NCBI GenBank assembly: GCA_030673825.1 | Contig: JAUTCS010000034.1 | Location: 1-64,000 of the forward strand | Reading direction: 5' to 3' | Length of the DNA stretch: 64,000 nt | Source of the DNA: Verrucomicrobiota bacterium JB024 | GTDB taxonomy: Bacteria; Verrucomicrobiota; Verrucomicrobiia; Opitutales; Cerasicoccaceae | Part shown: piece by piece, positions 52,341 to 61,343 of the stretch | How the letters are laid out: each line of letters begins with the position of its first letter | How positions within the stretch are numbered: the first letter of the stretch is position 1 | Translations under genes and position numbers: made by a program | The notes under the pieces: model-generated | Databases searched by the model: none | What the model was told of the DNA's origin: nothing | What the model saw: only the letters and a program-made list of their open reading frames with translations

Positions 52341-53069
52341 TCAGTCCCACTTCCATAGGTCGGGACGAGCCGCAGCCGCGGGACTGCCGTAGGTCAGCGT
52401 GGCTTCGTCGATGAACTCCACATGCCCGTCTACAAAGACAAAAGCTCCCGCGCTCTCGTTTTGATGGTAGAGTCCCGGCTGACACCAGGCACCAACAGGA
52501 TTACCAATGCTGTAGACGTAGTCGGAACTGCCGATGCTCATATCACGGCTACCGATGAGGATAGTGTTTCCGGGGTTGGGCACGACCGCGAGATAGCCGT
52601 TCCACCCGTTCCAACTATTATTGCGCGGGCAGATAAAAACATTGAGCCCAAGCGAGTTGGAGGTGGCCTCCGGAGCCGCGAAGTCCCGTAGCGGCGTGTC
52701 CTCGCTGTTGCGTAGATACTTCTTCCACTGATAGGTGCTCAAGTCTCTGTCGGCAAAAATGTAGGGCCCGATTTGCACCTGCCAGGACTGAGGCGTTTCG
52801 CCGGACCGAAGTTCGTCCTCCGGAGTCCGGAAGCCGCGCGGCAGCCGGTTACCGTTGTCCTGAGCGTAAAGCATCATGCCGTTCCAGGCCATTTTCAGGG
52901 TGTTGACCGTTTGAGTAGTGGCCGCACGTTCGCGCATATTCCCTACGGCTGGGATGATGATGGCGGTCAGCATCGCAATGACGCTGATGACAGCCAGCAG
53001 TTCAATCAGGCTGAAACCGCCAACTCTAGCGGGCGGAAAACGTCTTAAAATCCTTCGATCAATCAACAT
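52341..53069 (-). CDS. prepilin-type H-X-DG protein, cluster B2
   Basis: 242 residues from MLIDRRILRR at 53069 (another ATG at 53093). Methylation motif GGFSLIELLAVISVIAML near residue 18, then the N-terminal helix with NMRERAATTQTVNTLKMAWN. The C-terminal part HQNESAGAFVFVDGHVEFID has the His-x-DG form, but with eleven residues between His and Asp-Gly, two more than in the other two copies. First gene of cluster B2. The stop is 40 nt before the PEP-CTERM gene. Confidence 0.85.
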   Translation of the reverse strand: MLIDRRILRRFPPARVGGFSLIELLAVISVIAMLTAIIIPAVGNMRERAATTQTVNTLKMAWNGMMLYAQDNGNRLPRGFRTPEDELRSGETPQSWQVQIGPYIFADRDLSTYQWKKYLRNSEDTPLRDFAAPEATSNSLGLNVFICPRNNSWNGWNGYLAVVPNPGNTILIGSRDMSIGSSDYVYSIGNPVGAWCQPGLYHQNESAGAFVFVDGHVEFIDEATLTYGSPAAAARPDLWKWD

Positions 53070-53093
53070 GAGACAGAGGGCATGGGGTACCAT

Positions 53094-53384
53094 CGATACA
53101 CTCCATTCTATCGAATTAATCCGAATGGAATATATATAATTTTACCATATATTAGCAGAATGTTCTCAGTTTCGCGAAGCTATTGCCAGACACAGACATA
53201 ATCGATCTACGACGGGTGCTCATCGAAGCCTGCCAAGGCCTTCCCGACCCGGTTCAGCTCGAAGTCCACTTTGTCTGGGAAGGCGGGCCTCGCCATTAAT
53301 CACACCCTTGCCGTGGAGGCATTGATATAGGTGACAGGTCGAGGATGAGCTTGCGAATGTCTATGCACGGATCAGCCAATCCAA
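53094..53384. other. decayed region left of the IS remnant
   Basis: AT-rich upstream part, then a trace of protein coding around 53180-53299 (LPDTDIIDLRRVLIEACQGL, ending EGGPRH and stop TAA at 53297). No start, no family recognised. No RNA gene or long repeat seen. It appears to be remains of a gene interrupted by IS activity. Confidence 0.4.
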
Positions 53385-53483
53385 GGGCCTGTTCAGATAA
53401 ATGAGTGCATCAAAGATGGGAGCGAGATGAATAAATGCGGTGAAGATGAGGTCTAGCTTTTCGAATCGAGAGAAGATATGGTG
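53385..53483 (-). mobile_element. C-terminal remnant of an IS5-family transposase with its terminal repeat
   Basis: On the minus strand the frame reads HHIFSRFEKLDLIFTAFIHL, then APIFDALIYLNRP, the usual C-terminus of IS5-type transposases (SRFxKLD...F). The end at 53385 is GGGCCTGTTCAGATAAA, identical over its first 17 bases to the inverted repeat end of the element at 33491-33658, flanked by CAAG, also a CWAR-type target. The transposase 5' part is missing. It shows that this IS family was active near both loci. Confidence 0.8.
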
Positions 53484-53705
53484 GAAGCCTTAAAGCCTCC
53501 GGACGGTAAGCTGCACAAGATTACCCTCTGGGTAGATCCCGCGACGCGCATCCTGAAGCTTTGTCTGGAAGTGGATGGCGAAAACAAGCTTATGGCCCAA
53601 GGCGTATCTAAGAGAAATATAGTCGGAATTGATGGATTGGAGTTTTTTACCTCAGGCTGGGGATCGGGAGACCTGGTTCTTGCCGATATATCTTTGCGTC
53701 CATAG
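53478..53705 (+). pseudogene. 3' fragment of a secreted lectin-like gene
   Basis: 75 codons starting inside the IS remnant: MVEALKPPDGKLHKITLWVD, then EVDGENKLMAQGVSKRNIVG and SGWGSGDLVLADISLRP. The pattern of hydrophobic strand, LxVDPAT turn and final GDLVLADISL is that of C-terminal strands of concanavalin-type surface proteins. The 5' part was lost at the IS junction. It may still be transcribed but would lack a signal peptide. Confidence 0.5.
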
Positions 53706-54124
53706 ACTGCTGCAGTAAAGCAAAGCAGACGAGTCGTCATATGTGAGCTATATGTACTTGCTCTGCTTTCGTCCATCCCGCATACCCCGGTTCTCCAAAA
53801 CTGTTGATTTAGCTGGGCGGATTCTGAGGGCGTTTTCAGAAAAAGGGGCCGGATTTTAGGCAGGGGCGACGGGTTTGTGGATGGGGGCGATTTTGGCGGT
53901 TGAAACTCAGAAATGGGCTTTTGACGGTTTGGTTTCGTAAGGCGTTGCTGGCAGTGAGTTACAGAAAAAATCGCTCCGAGGTGCGAGGCGAGATTTTTGG
54001 TGGCGGAGTGGGTTGGTCCGCCATCGACAGGAAAAATGGGGTTCGTCATACAACCCTAATCGTGGCGTTTCTGATCCCTTTGAACCCCATATTTCCCTTC
54101 ATATTATCGATGATTCGCAGTTTG
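53706..54124. other. GC-rich non-coding stretch, possible old insertion edge
   Basis: No convincing gene in either strand; a minus-strand frame of 198 codons (53453-54049) spans the IS remnant and is not protein-like. The middle (about 53820-54000) has G-rich runs and a different base use from the flanking AT-rich sequences, as if it were the end of a different mobile element. I see no inverted repeats or attachment site. Confidence 0.35.
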
Positions 54125-55858
54125 TTAATCGCTGATTGGGGCATCACTGGAAAACAATGCTTTCACAACTTGATACGCTTCTTTCGGACGTCGATATTCA
54201 TCAAGCGTACCCTTATTGTTAAAGGTTCGAGGGCGCATCAATGAAAGCCCTCCGCTGTAGGTACGCACATCACTGAAATGCCAAAGCGCGATTCCGCTGA
54301 ACCTTGGATTGCTCAAAACTCCAGCTATTGCTTCGTGCAAATACTTAGCCTGATAGGTTTCCGTGAAAAAATCGTTATGCGACTCGCGCCACCCGTAAAG
54401 AGCTTCGGCCCCAATCTCGGAAATAATGATTGGTTTATCTTCATGCCCTCTACTATCAATCGAAGCCACGATTGCCTCTAAACGAGGGGTGATTGCCGAG
54501 AGTGGGTCATCTGCCTTTTCACATCCGTACCATCCTGGATATGTATTGATGCTAATCATGTCAACGAGATCAAAATTAATATCATCAAAAGCGAACATGG
54601 AGGCAAAAGTCACTAAACGACTGGGATCAAGTTCTCGCATGAGATTGAAGCTGTCCTCAAGTATGGGTCTACAGTAATCGCAGTTACTTCCGGCTTCGTT
54701 CAGCAACCCCCAGCAGATAATACTCGGATGGTTATAGCTTTCACGTATCATCGCAATGAGCGCTTGGCGATGATGGGCCGAAAATTTGTCGCTCGAAAAA
54801 GATTTTTCTCTCTGCCCCCATCCAAGATTTTCTTCCCAAACCAGTAAGCCCAACTCATCGCACAAATCCAAGAATCGCTGATCTTGATGATAGTGAGAGC
54901 CGCGGACGAAATTACATCCCATATCTTTAAGCAACTGGATATCGGAAAACATCTGGCTTGTTGGCGTACTCGGTCCGTAATTCGGATGCCATTCGTGCCG
55001 ATTGTAGCCTTTCAGTATTAGAGCTTCGCCATTTAACCACAAACGACCCTCCCGCGCTTTAATCTGGCGCAGCCCAAAGCGGACACATTGGCGATCAGAG
55101 ACAACACGCTCAGCCGTCACCAAGACAAATTCTATAACGTGTAAGTGAGGGGTCAAAGGGCTCCATAGACGTGGGTTCGGCACGATCAGGTCAAACTTCA
55201 GATTCCGGGCAAGTAATTCACTATGCGAGCCAACAGGTGAGATATCTCCCCCGTCGCAAGAGTAGTGCAGGGACAATGCGTCTACCTCTCCGCGCATTTC
55301 TATTTCCAGGTCAACATGCACCAGTCCCTTTGCGTATTCTTCTCCCGGAGTGACGCGAACCGCACGAATCCATGGTCCTGATTCCGGGAGTATACGCAAG
55401 GAGACCCCTCTTATTATGCCACCGTATTGGTAGAAATCAAAGAAAGGCTCGTGCATGGGAGCCTGCTCAAAATTAAAACGATTATCCACCAGCACCAGCA
55501 ATTCGCGCTGATATTTTTGGCAAGATGGTACCTCCACATGCACAGGTGCGTATCCGCAAGCGTTCTCGATCAAGCAAGCGCCATCGACATACACTCTGCT
55601 CCACATGGATATTGCACCAAATGACAGTAGGCATTCCCGGCCTGACTCGACAAAAAACGTCCGTCGGTAAAGTGCGACTCCACGCTTGCCCGGATATTTG
55701 ACAGTCGCGTCAAACGCGGACGGAACCCACATCTTTTCCCAGCGCACGTGCTCCAGACTTTCAGGGAGTTTCGCCTCAACCGCACCCAGAAACGTAAAAT
55801 CCCAAAGCCCGTCGAGCGAGACATCTCCGGATTCATTCCTATTCAATAAACAATCCAT
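54125..55858 (-). CDS. glycoside hydrolase family 2 protein (beta-glucuronidase/galactosidase-like), cluster C
   Basis: 577 residues, three to four domain GH2 layout: jelly-roll N-terminal (about 1-160), immunoglobulin-like middle (161-265), TIM barrel (266-577). Acid/base Glu388 is in CWGLLNEAG and nucleophile Glu481 in IIISEIGAEA. GYNRHEWHPNYG near 285 has the substrate-binding His-Glu-like region of beta-glucuronidases. There is no signal peptide, so the enzyme probably acts in the cytoplasm on imported oligosaccharides. Last gene of cluster C. The sequence is clearly AT-richer than the core genome upstream of 20800, which hints at a different origin. Confidence 0.88.
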   Translation of the reverse strand: MDCLLNRNESGDVSLDGLWDFTFLGAVEAKLPESLEHVRWEKMWVPSAFDATVKYPGKRGVALYRRTFFVESGRECLLSFGAISMWSRVYVDGACLIENACGYAPVHVEVPSCQKYQRELLVLVDNRFNFEQAPMHEPFFDFYQYGGIIRGVSLRILPESGPWIRAVRVTPGEEYAKGLVHVDLEIEMRGEVDALSLHYSCDGGDISPVGSHSELLARNLKFDLIVPNPRLWSPLTPHLHVIEFVLVTAERVVSDRQCVRFGLRQIKAREGRLWLNGEALILKGYNRHEWHPNYGPSTPTSQMFSDIQLLKDMGCNFVRGSHYHQDQRFLDLCDELGLLVWEENLGWGQREKSFSSDKFSAHHRQALIAMIRESYNHPSIICWGLLNEAGSNCDYCRPILEDSFNLMRELDPSRLVTFASMFAFDDINFDLVDMISINTYPGWYGCEKADDPLSAITPRLEAIVASIDSRGHEDKPIIISEIGAEALYGWRESHNDFFTETYQAKYLHEAIAGVLSNPRFSGIALWHFSDVRTYSGGLSLMRPRTFNNKGTLDEYRRPKEAYQVVKALFSSDAPISD

Positions 55859-55872
55859 AAATAAAACTTCGC

Positions 55873-57438
55873 TTATCTAGTCTCCGAATTGAAGGGCGAG
55901 GCAGGAAGTCCCTCTTGATTGTAAAGGTTAGCGACCGGGTCAGGCCAATCTTTCCAAGCATAACGAACCGCAGTGGGTGATGAGATCGACTCGTTTGATA
56001 CCAATATAGTCGTACCATCGATAATGGCCTTCGCTGGGATAAATTTACCGTCAGGCCCGGCAATTTCGAATCCGTGGAGCTCTTGAGCGGGTGGAATGTT
56101 TCGCGTGTTCACTGTTGGACCCTGGACAGGGCCGACTGTCAACCCACTCCCTACGTGATCGAAAAATACAGCCACTCTGTTCCCGTCAATTTGCATGGAT
56201 TTGAATATCGGCCCCGAATAGACAATGTCTTGCCCGTATGCAATATGGCGAGCAGCCAACGCTAGCCGGTCACCAACAACCATCTTGTTTTTAGGATGTA
56301 TCGTATATTTATCGCCTGCGTCTAGGGCTACGGCCATACCAGTGTTTGGGAGGGACAATGCCTTCAGCTGAGAATCGCGAATCACTGGCCATTGGGGGCC
56401 GCCTTTTCCCCAACTTGCAAGCTGTACGAACAGGAAGGGAAAGTCGCCCTCGTGCCAGCGCTCTCTCCAATCGTTGATCAAGGCGGGAAACAGCGTTGCA
56501 TATTCCTCGGCCATGTCTGCGTTTGCCTCTCCTTGATACCAGATGACGCCCTTTATCGCAAATGGGATAATAGGGCTGATCATGCCATTAAAGAGCATCG
56601 TAGCTTTGTTTGGATCAGCATTGGGAGGTGTTGGCCTGCGAGGCTCAGGCTTATTTGAAGCGTCCGAGGACTCCCATTGCTCGACTTCCTTTTCCCACTG
56701 CGGAATCACCTTCGACTCATATTCATCCATCAATGCCGCCATGTTATCCTTCGTCAGGATGAAATCATCGGCATAATGCTTCAGCGCCGGAACGCTTTGC
56801 AGTTTATGCAAGCTCGTCCATGACTGGGCGGGAGTTCCTCCCCAGTATGCCCCGATGAGACCCACCGGAATCATTTGGCGTTCATGAATCTCTTTTCCAA
56901 AAAAATAACCGACAGCGGAGAATGCTTTGAGATCAGCAGAGTCAGGCTTACACACGACCCAGTGTCCGCGGCATTCGTCTTTAGGATCAAGCGAAGCGCT
57001 TCTGCCCACTTTAAAAAATCGAATCTGCGGATAATCGGCCTTTGAAAGAGCCTCTGCTGCATTATCGGCCTGGTTCAAACCGAACTCCATATTCGATTGG
57101 CCAGAGCACAACCAAACATCGCCAATCAGCACGTCACGAAAAACCAGATTGTTTTTCCCACGGACAACCATCTCCACCTGATGCTCAGACTCGAGCAAAG
57201 AAGGTAGCTTTACGGACCAATGCCCTGTGTCATCTGCCCGAGTCGTCGCACACTCTCCGTCAATGGTTACGGTTACTTCCTCTCCTGGATCAGCTAAACC
57301 CCAAACAGGAACTTCTCGATCCCGTTGAAGCACCATATGATCCCCAAATATAGAGGGGGCTTTTACGTCCGCGTGTACAATTTCCAGTGACGCAATGGTG
57401 GAAATGATAATCAAAAAAAATATTCTAGAAAAACTCAT
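55873..57438 (-). CDS. sialate O-acetylesterase (SASA-type), cluster C
   Basis: 521 residues from MSFSRIFFLIIISTIASLEI at 57438, a signal peptide ending near VHA; 57480 would add 14 residues. SGNH hydrolase: GDS-like block CSGQSNMEFG with Ser115, block III GVIWYQGEAN, and the C-terminal YTIHPKNKMVVGDRLA with His. A beta domain is inserted between (residues 125-300), as in the SASA family. It removes acetyl esters from sugars such as sialic acid or xylan-type residues, outside the cytoplasm. The intact copy of the decayed gene at 33690-34450. 14 nt before the GH2 gene. Confidence 0.9.
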   Translation of the reverse strand: MSFSRIFFLIIISTIASLEIVHADVKAPSIFGDHMVLQRDREVPVWGLADPGEEVTVTIDGECATTRADDTGHWSVKLPSLLESEHQVEMVVRGKNNLVFRDVLIGDVWLCSGQSNMEFGLNQADNAAEALSKADYPQIRFFKVGRSASLDPKDECRGHWVVCKPDSADLKAFSAVGYFFGKEIHERQMIPVGLIGAYWGGTPAQSWTSLHKLQSVPALKHYADDFILTKDNMAALMDEYESKVIPQWEKEVEQWESSDASNKPEPRRPTPPNADPNKATMLFNGMISPIIPFAIKGVIWYQGEANADMAEEYATLFPALINDWRERWHEGDFPFLFVQLASWGKGGPQWPVIRDSQLKALSLPNTGMAVALDAGDKYTIHPKNKMVVGDRLALAARHIAYGQDIVYSGPIFKSMQIDGNRVAVFFDHVGSGLTVGPVQGPTVNTRNIPPAQELHGFEIAGPDGKFIPAKAIIDGTTILVSNESISSPTAVRYAWKDWPDPVANLYNQEGLPASPFNSETR

Positions 57439-57493
57439 ACATGCCCACGACTTATATCTGAATGTATCAACTTGATTCAAAACTATTTAATCG

Positions 57494-58234
57494 CTAGTAA
57501 TTGTAATGGAAGTTTTTGTATTTAAGCTCACCGACTGAGAATCCATCGACATGTCCATCGACAAAAACTGCTTGAACATGTCCATCGTGACGCCAGCTCA
57601 AACGCCTTCCAGAACCGGCATCCGCTTCGGTTTCGTCTCGCACAATCTCGTCCGCATAAGTTTCCGAAGACCTAGTGATACCAGTCTGGCTGAAAAATCC
57701 CCACTCAGAACCACCATTGTTATTGACGGTCCCATCAGCCACTAGGATGACTTCTGCTGGACGCAATACATTGAAATAACTTATTCTGCTGACGCTGCTC
57801 CCCGTACCCTGAGGGTCTCTGTCGTCGGTGAGGAGAGCAGGATTCGCAATGTAGTTGGTGTTTCTGTAGTAATCCCCGTTTCCTGATTGCTCCAATAACT
57901 CCGTTGATTCGCTTGGGCAAACAAAGACCTCCGTTGGTGTCTTCTTGCCGGTCGTCGAAGCTAAATAGTTCTGTATTTCATGACTCCATCGAATCACACC
58001 TTTTTGCTTAATCCCATAAGGGAAGTACCCATTGTTTTCCTGCGAATACAACGTTATGGCTGTTCCTATCTGATGTAAATTCGACAAACATTTGGTTGAG
58101 TTCGCCGTTCGACTCACATTGCCGACAGCAGGAATAATGATTGCCGCAAGTACTGCTATGATCGCGAGAGCAACAAGCAATTCCGTTAGGGAAAACCCAT
58201 TGGACGCGGTAGTCTTGAGTCGGCTGAATTTCAT
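57494..58234 (-). CDS. prepilin-type H-X9-DG protein, cluster C
   Basis: 246 residues from MKFSRLKTTA at 58234, start uncertain (58264 or 58315 also open, no ribosome site). Methylation site NGFSLTELLVALAIIAVLA near residue 13, then NVSRTANSTKCLSNLHQIGT and LYSQENNGYFPYGI, as in DUF1559-like proteins. The end SWRHDGHVQAVFVDGHVDG has H-X9-DG (RH, then nine residues, DG). Located between the acetylesterase and the GH-A gene in cluster C. Confidence 0.85.
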   Translation of the reverse strand: MKFSRLKTTASNGFSLTELLVALAIIAVLAAIIIPAVGNVSRTANSTKCLSNLHQIGTAITLYSQENNGYFPYGIKQKGVIRWSHEIQNYLASTTGKKTPTEVFVCPSESTELLEQSGNGDYYRNTNYIANPALLTDDRDPQGTGSSVSRISYFNVLRPAEVILVADGTVNNNGGSEWGFFSQTGITRSSETYADEIVRDETEADAGSGRRLSWRHDGHVQAVFVDGHVDGFSVGELKYKNFHYNY

Positions 58235-58302
58235 TTTTTGCGATATGGAAAGGATGGAGAGCATCTGTGAGCAAAAATGTTGGGAGGAATGGGGTTCTCT
58301 GC

Positions 58303-59763
58303 TCACTGCCCGCAAGAGAAGAAATTTACAGAATTCGTTGGCAAAAACACGGGTTCAGCAAGCGCCGAGGCTGTGAGTATGCTCGTATGCAATCCCTCGG
58401 CATCGACGCGTGCAGTTTTTACATGGCTATCAGTCGCTGGACGCCAACCTGTCATATTAAGCTGCACCTGAACTGGCTCGCGTGCCCGGTTGATCAAAAC
58501 GAAATTGTGTTCACCGTTCTTGGATTTTACCGCAAACGCCACGATGCTCTTGCCTTCTGGGCCATCAGTGACCCCTGAGGGAGACACCGCGTAGGTTTGG
58601 CCAACCAGCCAAGCGTTGAAAAAGTGAAAAATATGGGCCGGGATTCGCAGATTGCACTGCATATCCATCTTGCCATAAGTGCTGTCGCATTCATTCCAGG
58701 CACTGAGGACATCCGCTCCTGCACGTGCACACTCCACCATAAATAACGCGTCGAACACCGCTCCTTCCTCGGTATGCATCCGCTTATCTTGCAGTCTCCA
58801 GTTCGAGGCTATGTTAAACTCATTCAGATGTAACTCGATGTGTCGATCCGGGCTGAGTTCCTTCAGCAACTGAACATGCCGACGAATATTATCGGCGAAT
58901 ATTGAAGGGGTGTCGTAAATTTCCTCCGGTGTATGAGTGCGTGTACGCGGGTAGCCGTGAAAGGAGAAAAAGTCCAGACCAGGCAAGGCTTGCTCGATAA
59001 AAACACGATGCATGGGCAGAACATTGCTAGAACCGCTGGCGGCTGCAGGTCCCCCGGTTTTGATGGTGGGATCGACTGCCTTCATTGCATCGGCCGTGCG
59101 GATGTAAATGTCCGCGAGCTTGTCTGGCATGGGCTGGTGACGCTTGTTCTGAGCCTCGGTTCCCAGCAACTCGTTTTCATTGCCCGAGGATAGCTGCTCA
59201 CGCCAGTAAACAAAGTCGCATTCATTGGTGATTTCAAAGTAACGAACTCCACGTCCTTGCTCTACATTAACGATCTCCACCAGCTCGGCGCAAAAATTGG
59301 CGAAGGCATCTTCCTGCCCCTCATCCAATCGGCGGTCCCCGTCCTTGTCCATCCAACTGGGCCAGCGCGATATATTGATCATGATTTTTTCGCCGGGCAG
59401 TTTAAGGCCGTCTAAAACAGCTTGGATTTTTTTCCGGTTCCACGTTTTTGCCGTATCATCCACCCACATGTCGGCATTGTGCATGCCTGCGTTGTGCATG
59501 CGCAACAGGCCGGGATTCAGATAGCTCAAGCCTTCATTGTAGGCCGGATTGTTTGCATACTCAGGGAAAAAAGCCTTAAACCCGTTGATAGAGAAAAGCC
59601 GATCCGTTGTCACCAGAGGTTCCGGATTGTCCCAATGGATGCTTACTGGGTAAAGAGCTATCTCCTTGCCGGATGCTTGAGCCGCCAACTGAAGGGTAAA
59701 GCATCCTGATCCGAGAATGGCAGCAAGCCATCCTGTGGCAAAACGGGGTAGAATTCTTACCAT
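58303..59763 (-). CDS. secreted GH-A clan glycoside hydrolase (GH39-like), cluster C
   Basis: 486 residues from MVRILPRFATGWLAAILGSG at 59763, a signal peptide ending near residue 28. TIM-barrel enzyme: acid/base Glu181 in FEITNECDF (Asn-Glu pair typical of clan GH-A) and nucleophile Glu315 in LHLNEFNIAS. The C-terminal about 110 residues form a beta domain (VAFAVKSKNGEHNFVLINRA). GH39 enzymes cut beta-xylosides or iduronides; the family assignment here is a best fit from the motifs. It works outside the cytoplasm. Part of cluster C. Confidence 0.75.
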   Translation of the reverse strand: MVRILPRFATGWLAAILGSGCFTLQLAAQASGKEIALYPVSIHWDNPEPLVTTDRLFSINGFKAFFPEYANNPAYNEGLSYLNPGLLRMHNAGMHNADMWVDDTAKTWNRKKIQAVLDGLKLPGEKIMINISRWPSWMDKDGDRRLDEGQEDAFANFCAELVEIVNVEQGRGVRYFEITNECDFVYWREQLSSGNENELLGTEAQNKRHQPMPDKLADIYIRTADAMKAVDPTIKTGGPAAASGSSNVLPMHRVFIEQALPGLDFFSFHGYPRTRTHTPEEIYDTPSIFADNIRRHVQLLKELSPDRHIELHLNEFNIASNWRLQDKRMHTEEGAVFDALFMVECARAGADVLSAWNECDSTYGKMDMQCNLRIPAHIFHFFNAWLVGQTYAVSPSGVTDGPEGKSIVAFAVKSKNGEHNFVLINRAREPVQVQLNMTGWRPATDSHVKTARVDAEGLHTSILTASALAEPVFLPTNSVNFFSCGQ

Positions 59764-59864
59764 GATTTTAGTTAAGCACTTGCTACGGATAGAAACAACC
59801 ACACGCTAGGTTATACACATAAATAGCAACAGCCAATTGACCGTCATTATAATCGTCTTGCGCA

Positions 59865-61289
59865 TCAAAGGGGCTGGTTTCGCAGGATAAAGTCAACGAC
59901 AGGCGTAGGATCCGACAGACTGTGCGGGTGGTGGGCGCCGCCGGGCTTTCCGATTAATTGAATCCGGCCTTTCATCTGTTTGTAGCGTTTTGCCAGCTCA
60001 AGAATATTCTCATCAGGCGGGACCGTTGTATCTGCCTCGCCGTATACAGCAATAATCGCTATGCCCGCCCGTGCAAGCGGCTCCAGATCGTCGATAGGAT
60101 TACCGTTATACGCCATGGCTTCCTGCTCGGTCAGTCCGTATGCATTTAAACAATTCTTCCAATCCCAGTCCGAACCGTCACCACTCCCTTTACCCCCTGG
60201 CCAACTTTTAAAGTCGCATACCGGTGCATCCAGATAAATGCAGGATACCCGTTCGGGATGACGCCTCGCCCAGTTCAGGGCGAGCAGTCCACCACGACTG
60301 AATCCTTCCGGCACGGGCTTTGGATTCAGGTCGTAAAAAGTAACCATGTAAGCATAAAACAAATCCATCACATCCAGGCCATCATCCGCGCCATAGGTAT
60401 TGGAAACATCCACATAAGCGACATGATAACCGGCCTTGAGTAAGGCGAGGTCAACGGTCGGAAACGCTCCAAAGAAACGGGCTCTCCAGATCCAAGGATT
60501 GCCCGGCAGCGGCTTGTCGGGTTTAACCAATTGGCAAGTGTGTCCTGCTAAATCGAATTTAATCATCGGGTAGCCTCGCCATGATGTCTCGTAGAAATCC
60601 GGTACACTATTCGTGTATTCGTTACCGGTGAGCGCCTGATAAATCGTCTTTGCCAAGACCGTCGCCCCATGGTTATTCGGATGTACTCGATCCGAAAAAA
60701 GCATGTCGCGTCCCGCCGTTTTTGCGTGAATGTCGATAACCTCAGCCCCCTCCTTACCGGCAAGCGCTTCGATCATGGCGATCTGCTCCTGCAGGGCGTG
60801 CTCGTTGATACCGTAATTGCCTTGTCCCGCAACGTAGGGAGGCAGGCAGAGGAAAATCGTTGGATTGGAGTCCAATAACCGGAACCTGTCTACGAGCGAT
60901 TCGTAGTCCAGAACAAACCTATCCTTGTGTGCCCAGTTTTGCGACTTGGTGTCGTTCGTCCCGAGCATAATGACGACGACATCGGGCTGATAATCCAGAG
61001 CCTGTTGGAAGGTGGCCTGCTTCTGGTAGGGCTTATCGCCAAGATCGATCAGTGTAGAGCCGCTTGAACCAAAGTTTCTTATCTCCCAGCCGGGTCCGAG
61101 CATCCATTGCAGCTGCTCCGGATACGCATAGACAGTGCGATTGGTCGTTCCCGCCCCATAAGTAATACTATCGCCCACGCATGCCACTTTCACCGGACTC
61201 TGGACCGCGTCAGGGTTCCCGAGGCCGACAAGCAACAACAATACGGCAGTCCATACGGGCCCCAGAAAAGATATGCCTATTCGTTTCAT
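59865..61289 (-). CDS. fused SGNH hydrolase and alpha/beta hydrolase, cluster C
   Basis: 474 residues with N-terminal signal (hydrophobic 10-24). Domain 1 (about 33-225) is SGNH: GDSITYG with Ser41, GSSGST with Gly, LGTNDT with Asn112, and SDRVHPN with Asp200 and His203. Domain 2 (about 235-474) is an alpha/beta hydrolase: nucleophile Ser331 in GFSRGG, Asp420 in YGEADTTVPP, His453-456 in GGAHHPHS. Both look complete, so one polypeptide carries two esterase sites. Exported, it could remove two kinds of ester (e.g. acetyl and feruloyl) from one glycan. Confidence 0.85.
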   Translation of the reverse strand: MKRIGISFLGPVWTAVLLLLVGLGNPDAVQSPVKVACVGDSITYGAGTTNRTVYAYPEQLQWMLGPGWEIRNFGSSGSTLIDLGDKPYQKQATFQQALDYQPDVVVIMLGTNDTKSQNWAHKDRFVLDYESLVDRFRLLDSNPTIFLCLPPYVAGQGNYGINEHALQEQIAMIEALAGKEGAEVIDIHAKTAGRDMLFSDRVHPNNHGATVLAKTIYQALTGNEYTNSVPDFYETSWRGYPMIKFDLAGHTCQLVKPDKPLPGNPWIWRARFFGAFPTVDLALLKAGYHVAYVDVSNTYGADDGLDVMDLFYAYMVTFYDLNPKPVPEGFSRGGLLALNWARRHPERVSCIYLDAPVCDFKSWPGGKGSGDGSDWDWKNCLNAYGLTEQEAMAYNGNPIDDLEPLARAGIAIIAVYGEADTTVPPDENILELAKRYKQMKGRIQLIGKPGGAHHPHSLSDPTPVVDFILRNQPL

Positions 61290-61343
61290 CGATAAAATCA
61301 GACTGCTTGAGATAGGTTACGGTAGTCGAGGCAATGGTCTGAT

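Noticed and set aside
53453-54049. Minus-strand frame of 198 codons
   Set aside because: Reads through the IS remnant in a frame other than the transposase and has Pro/Ser-rich composition without motifs.
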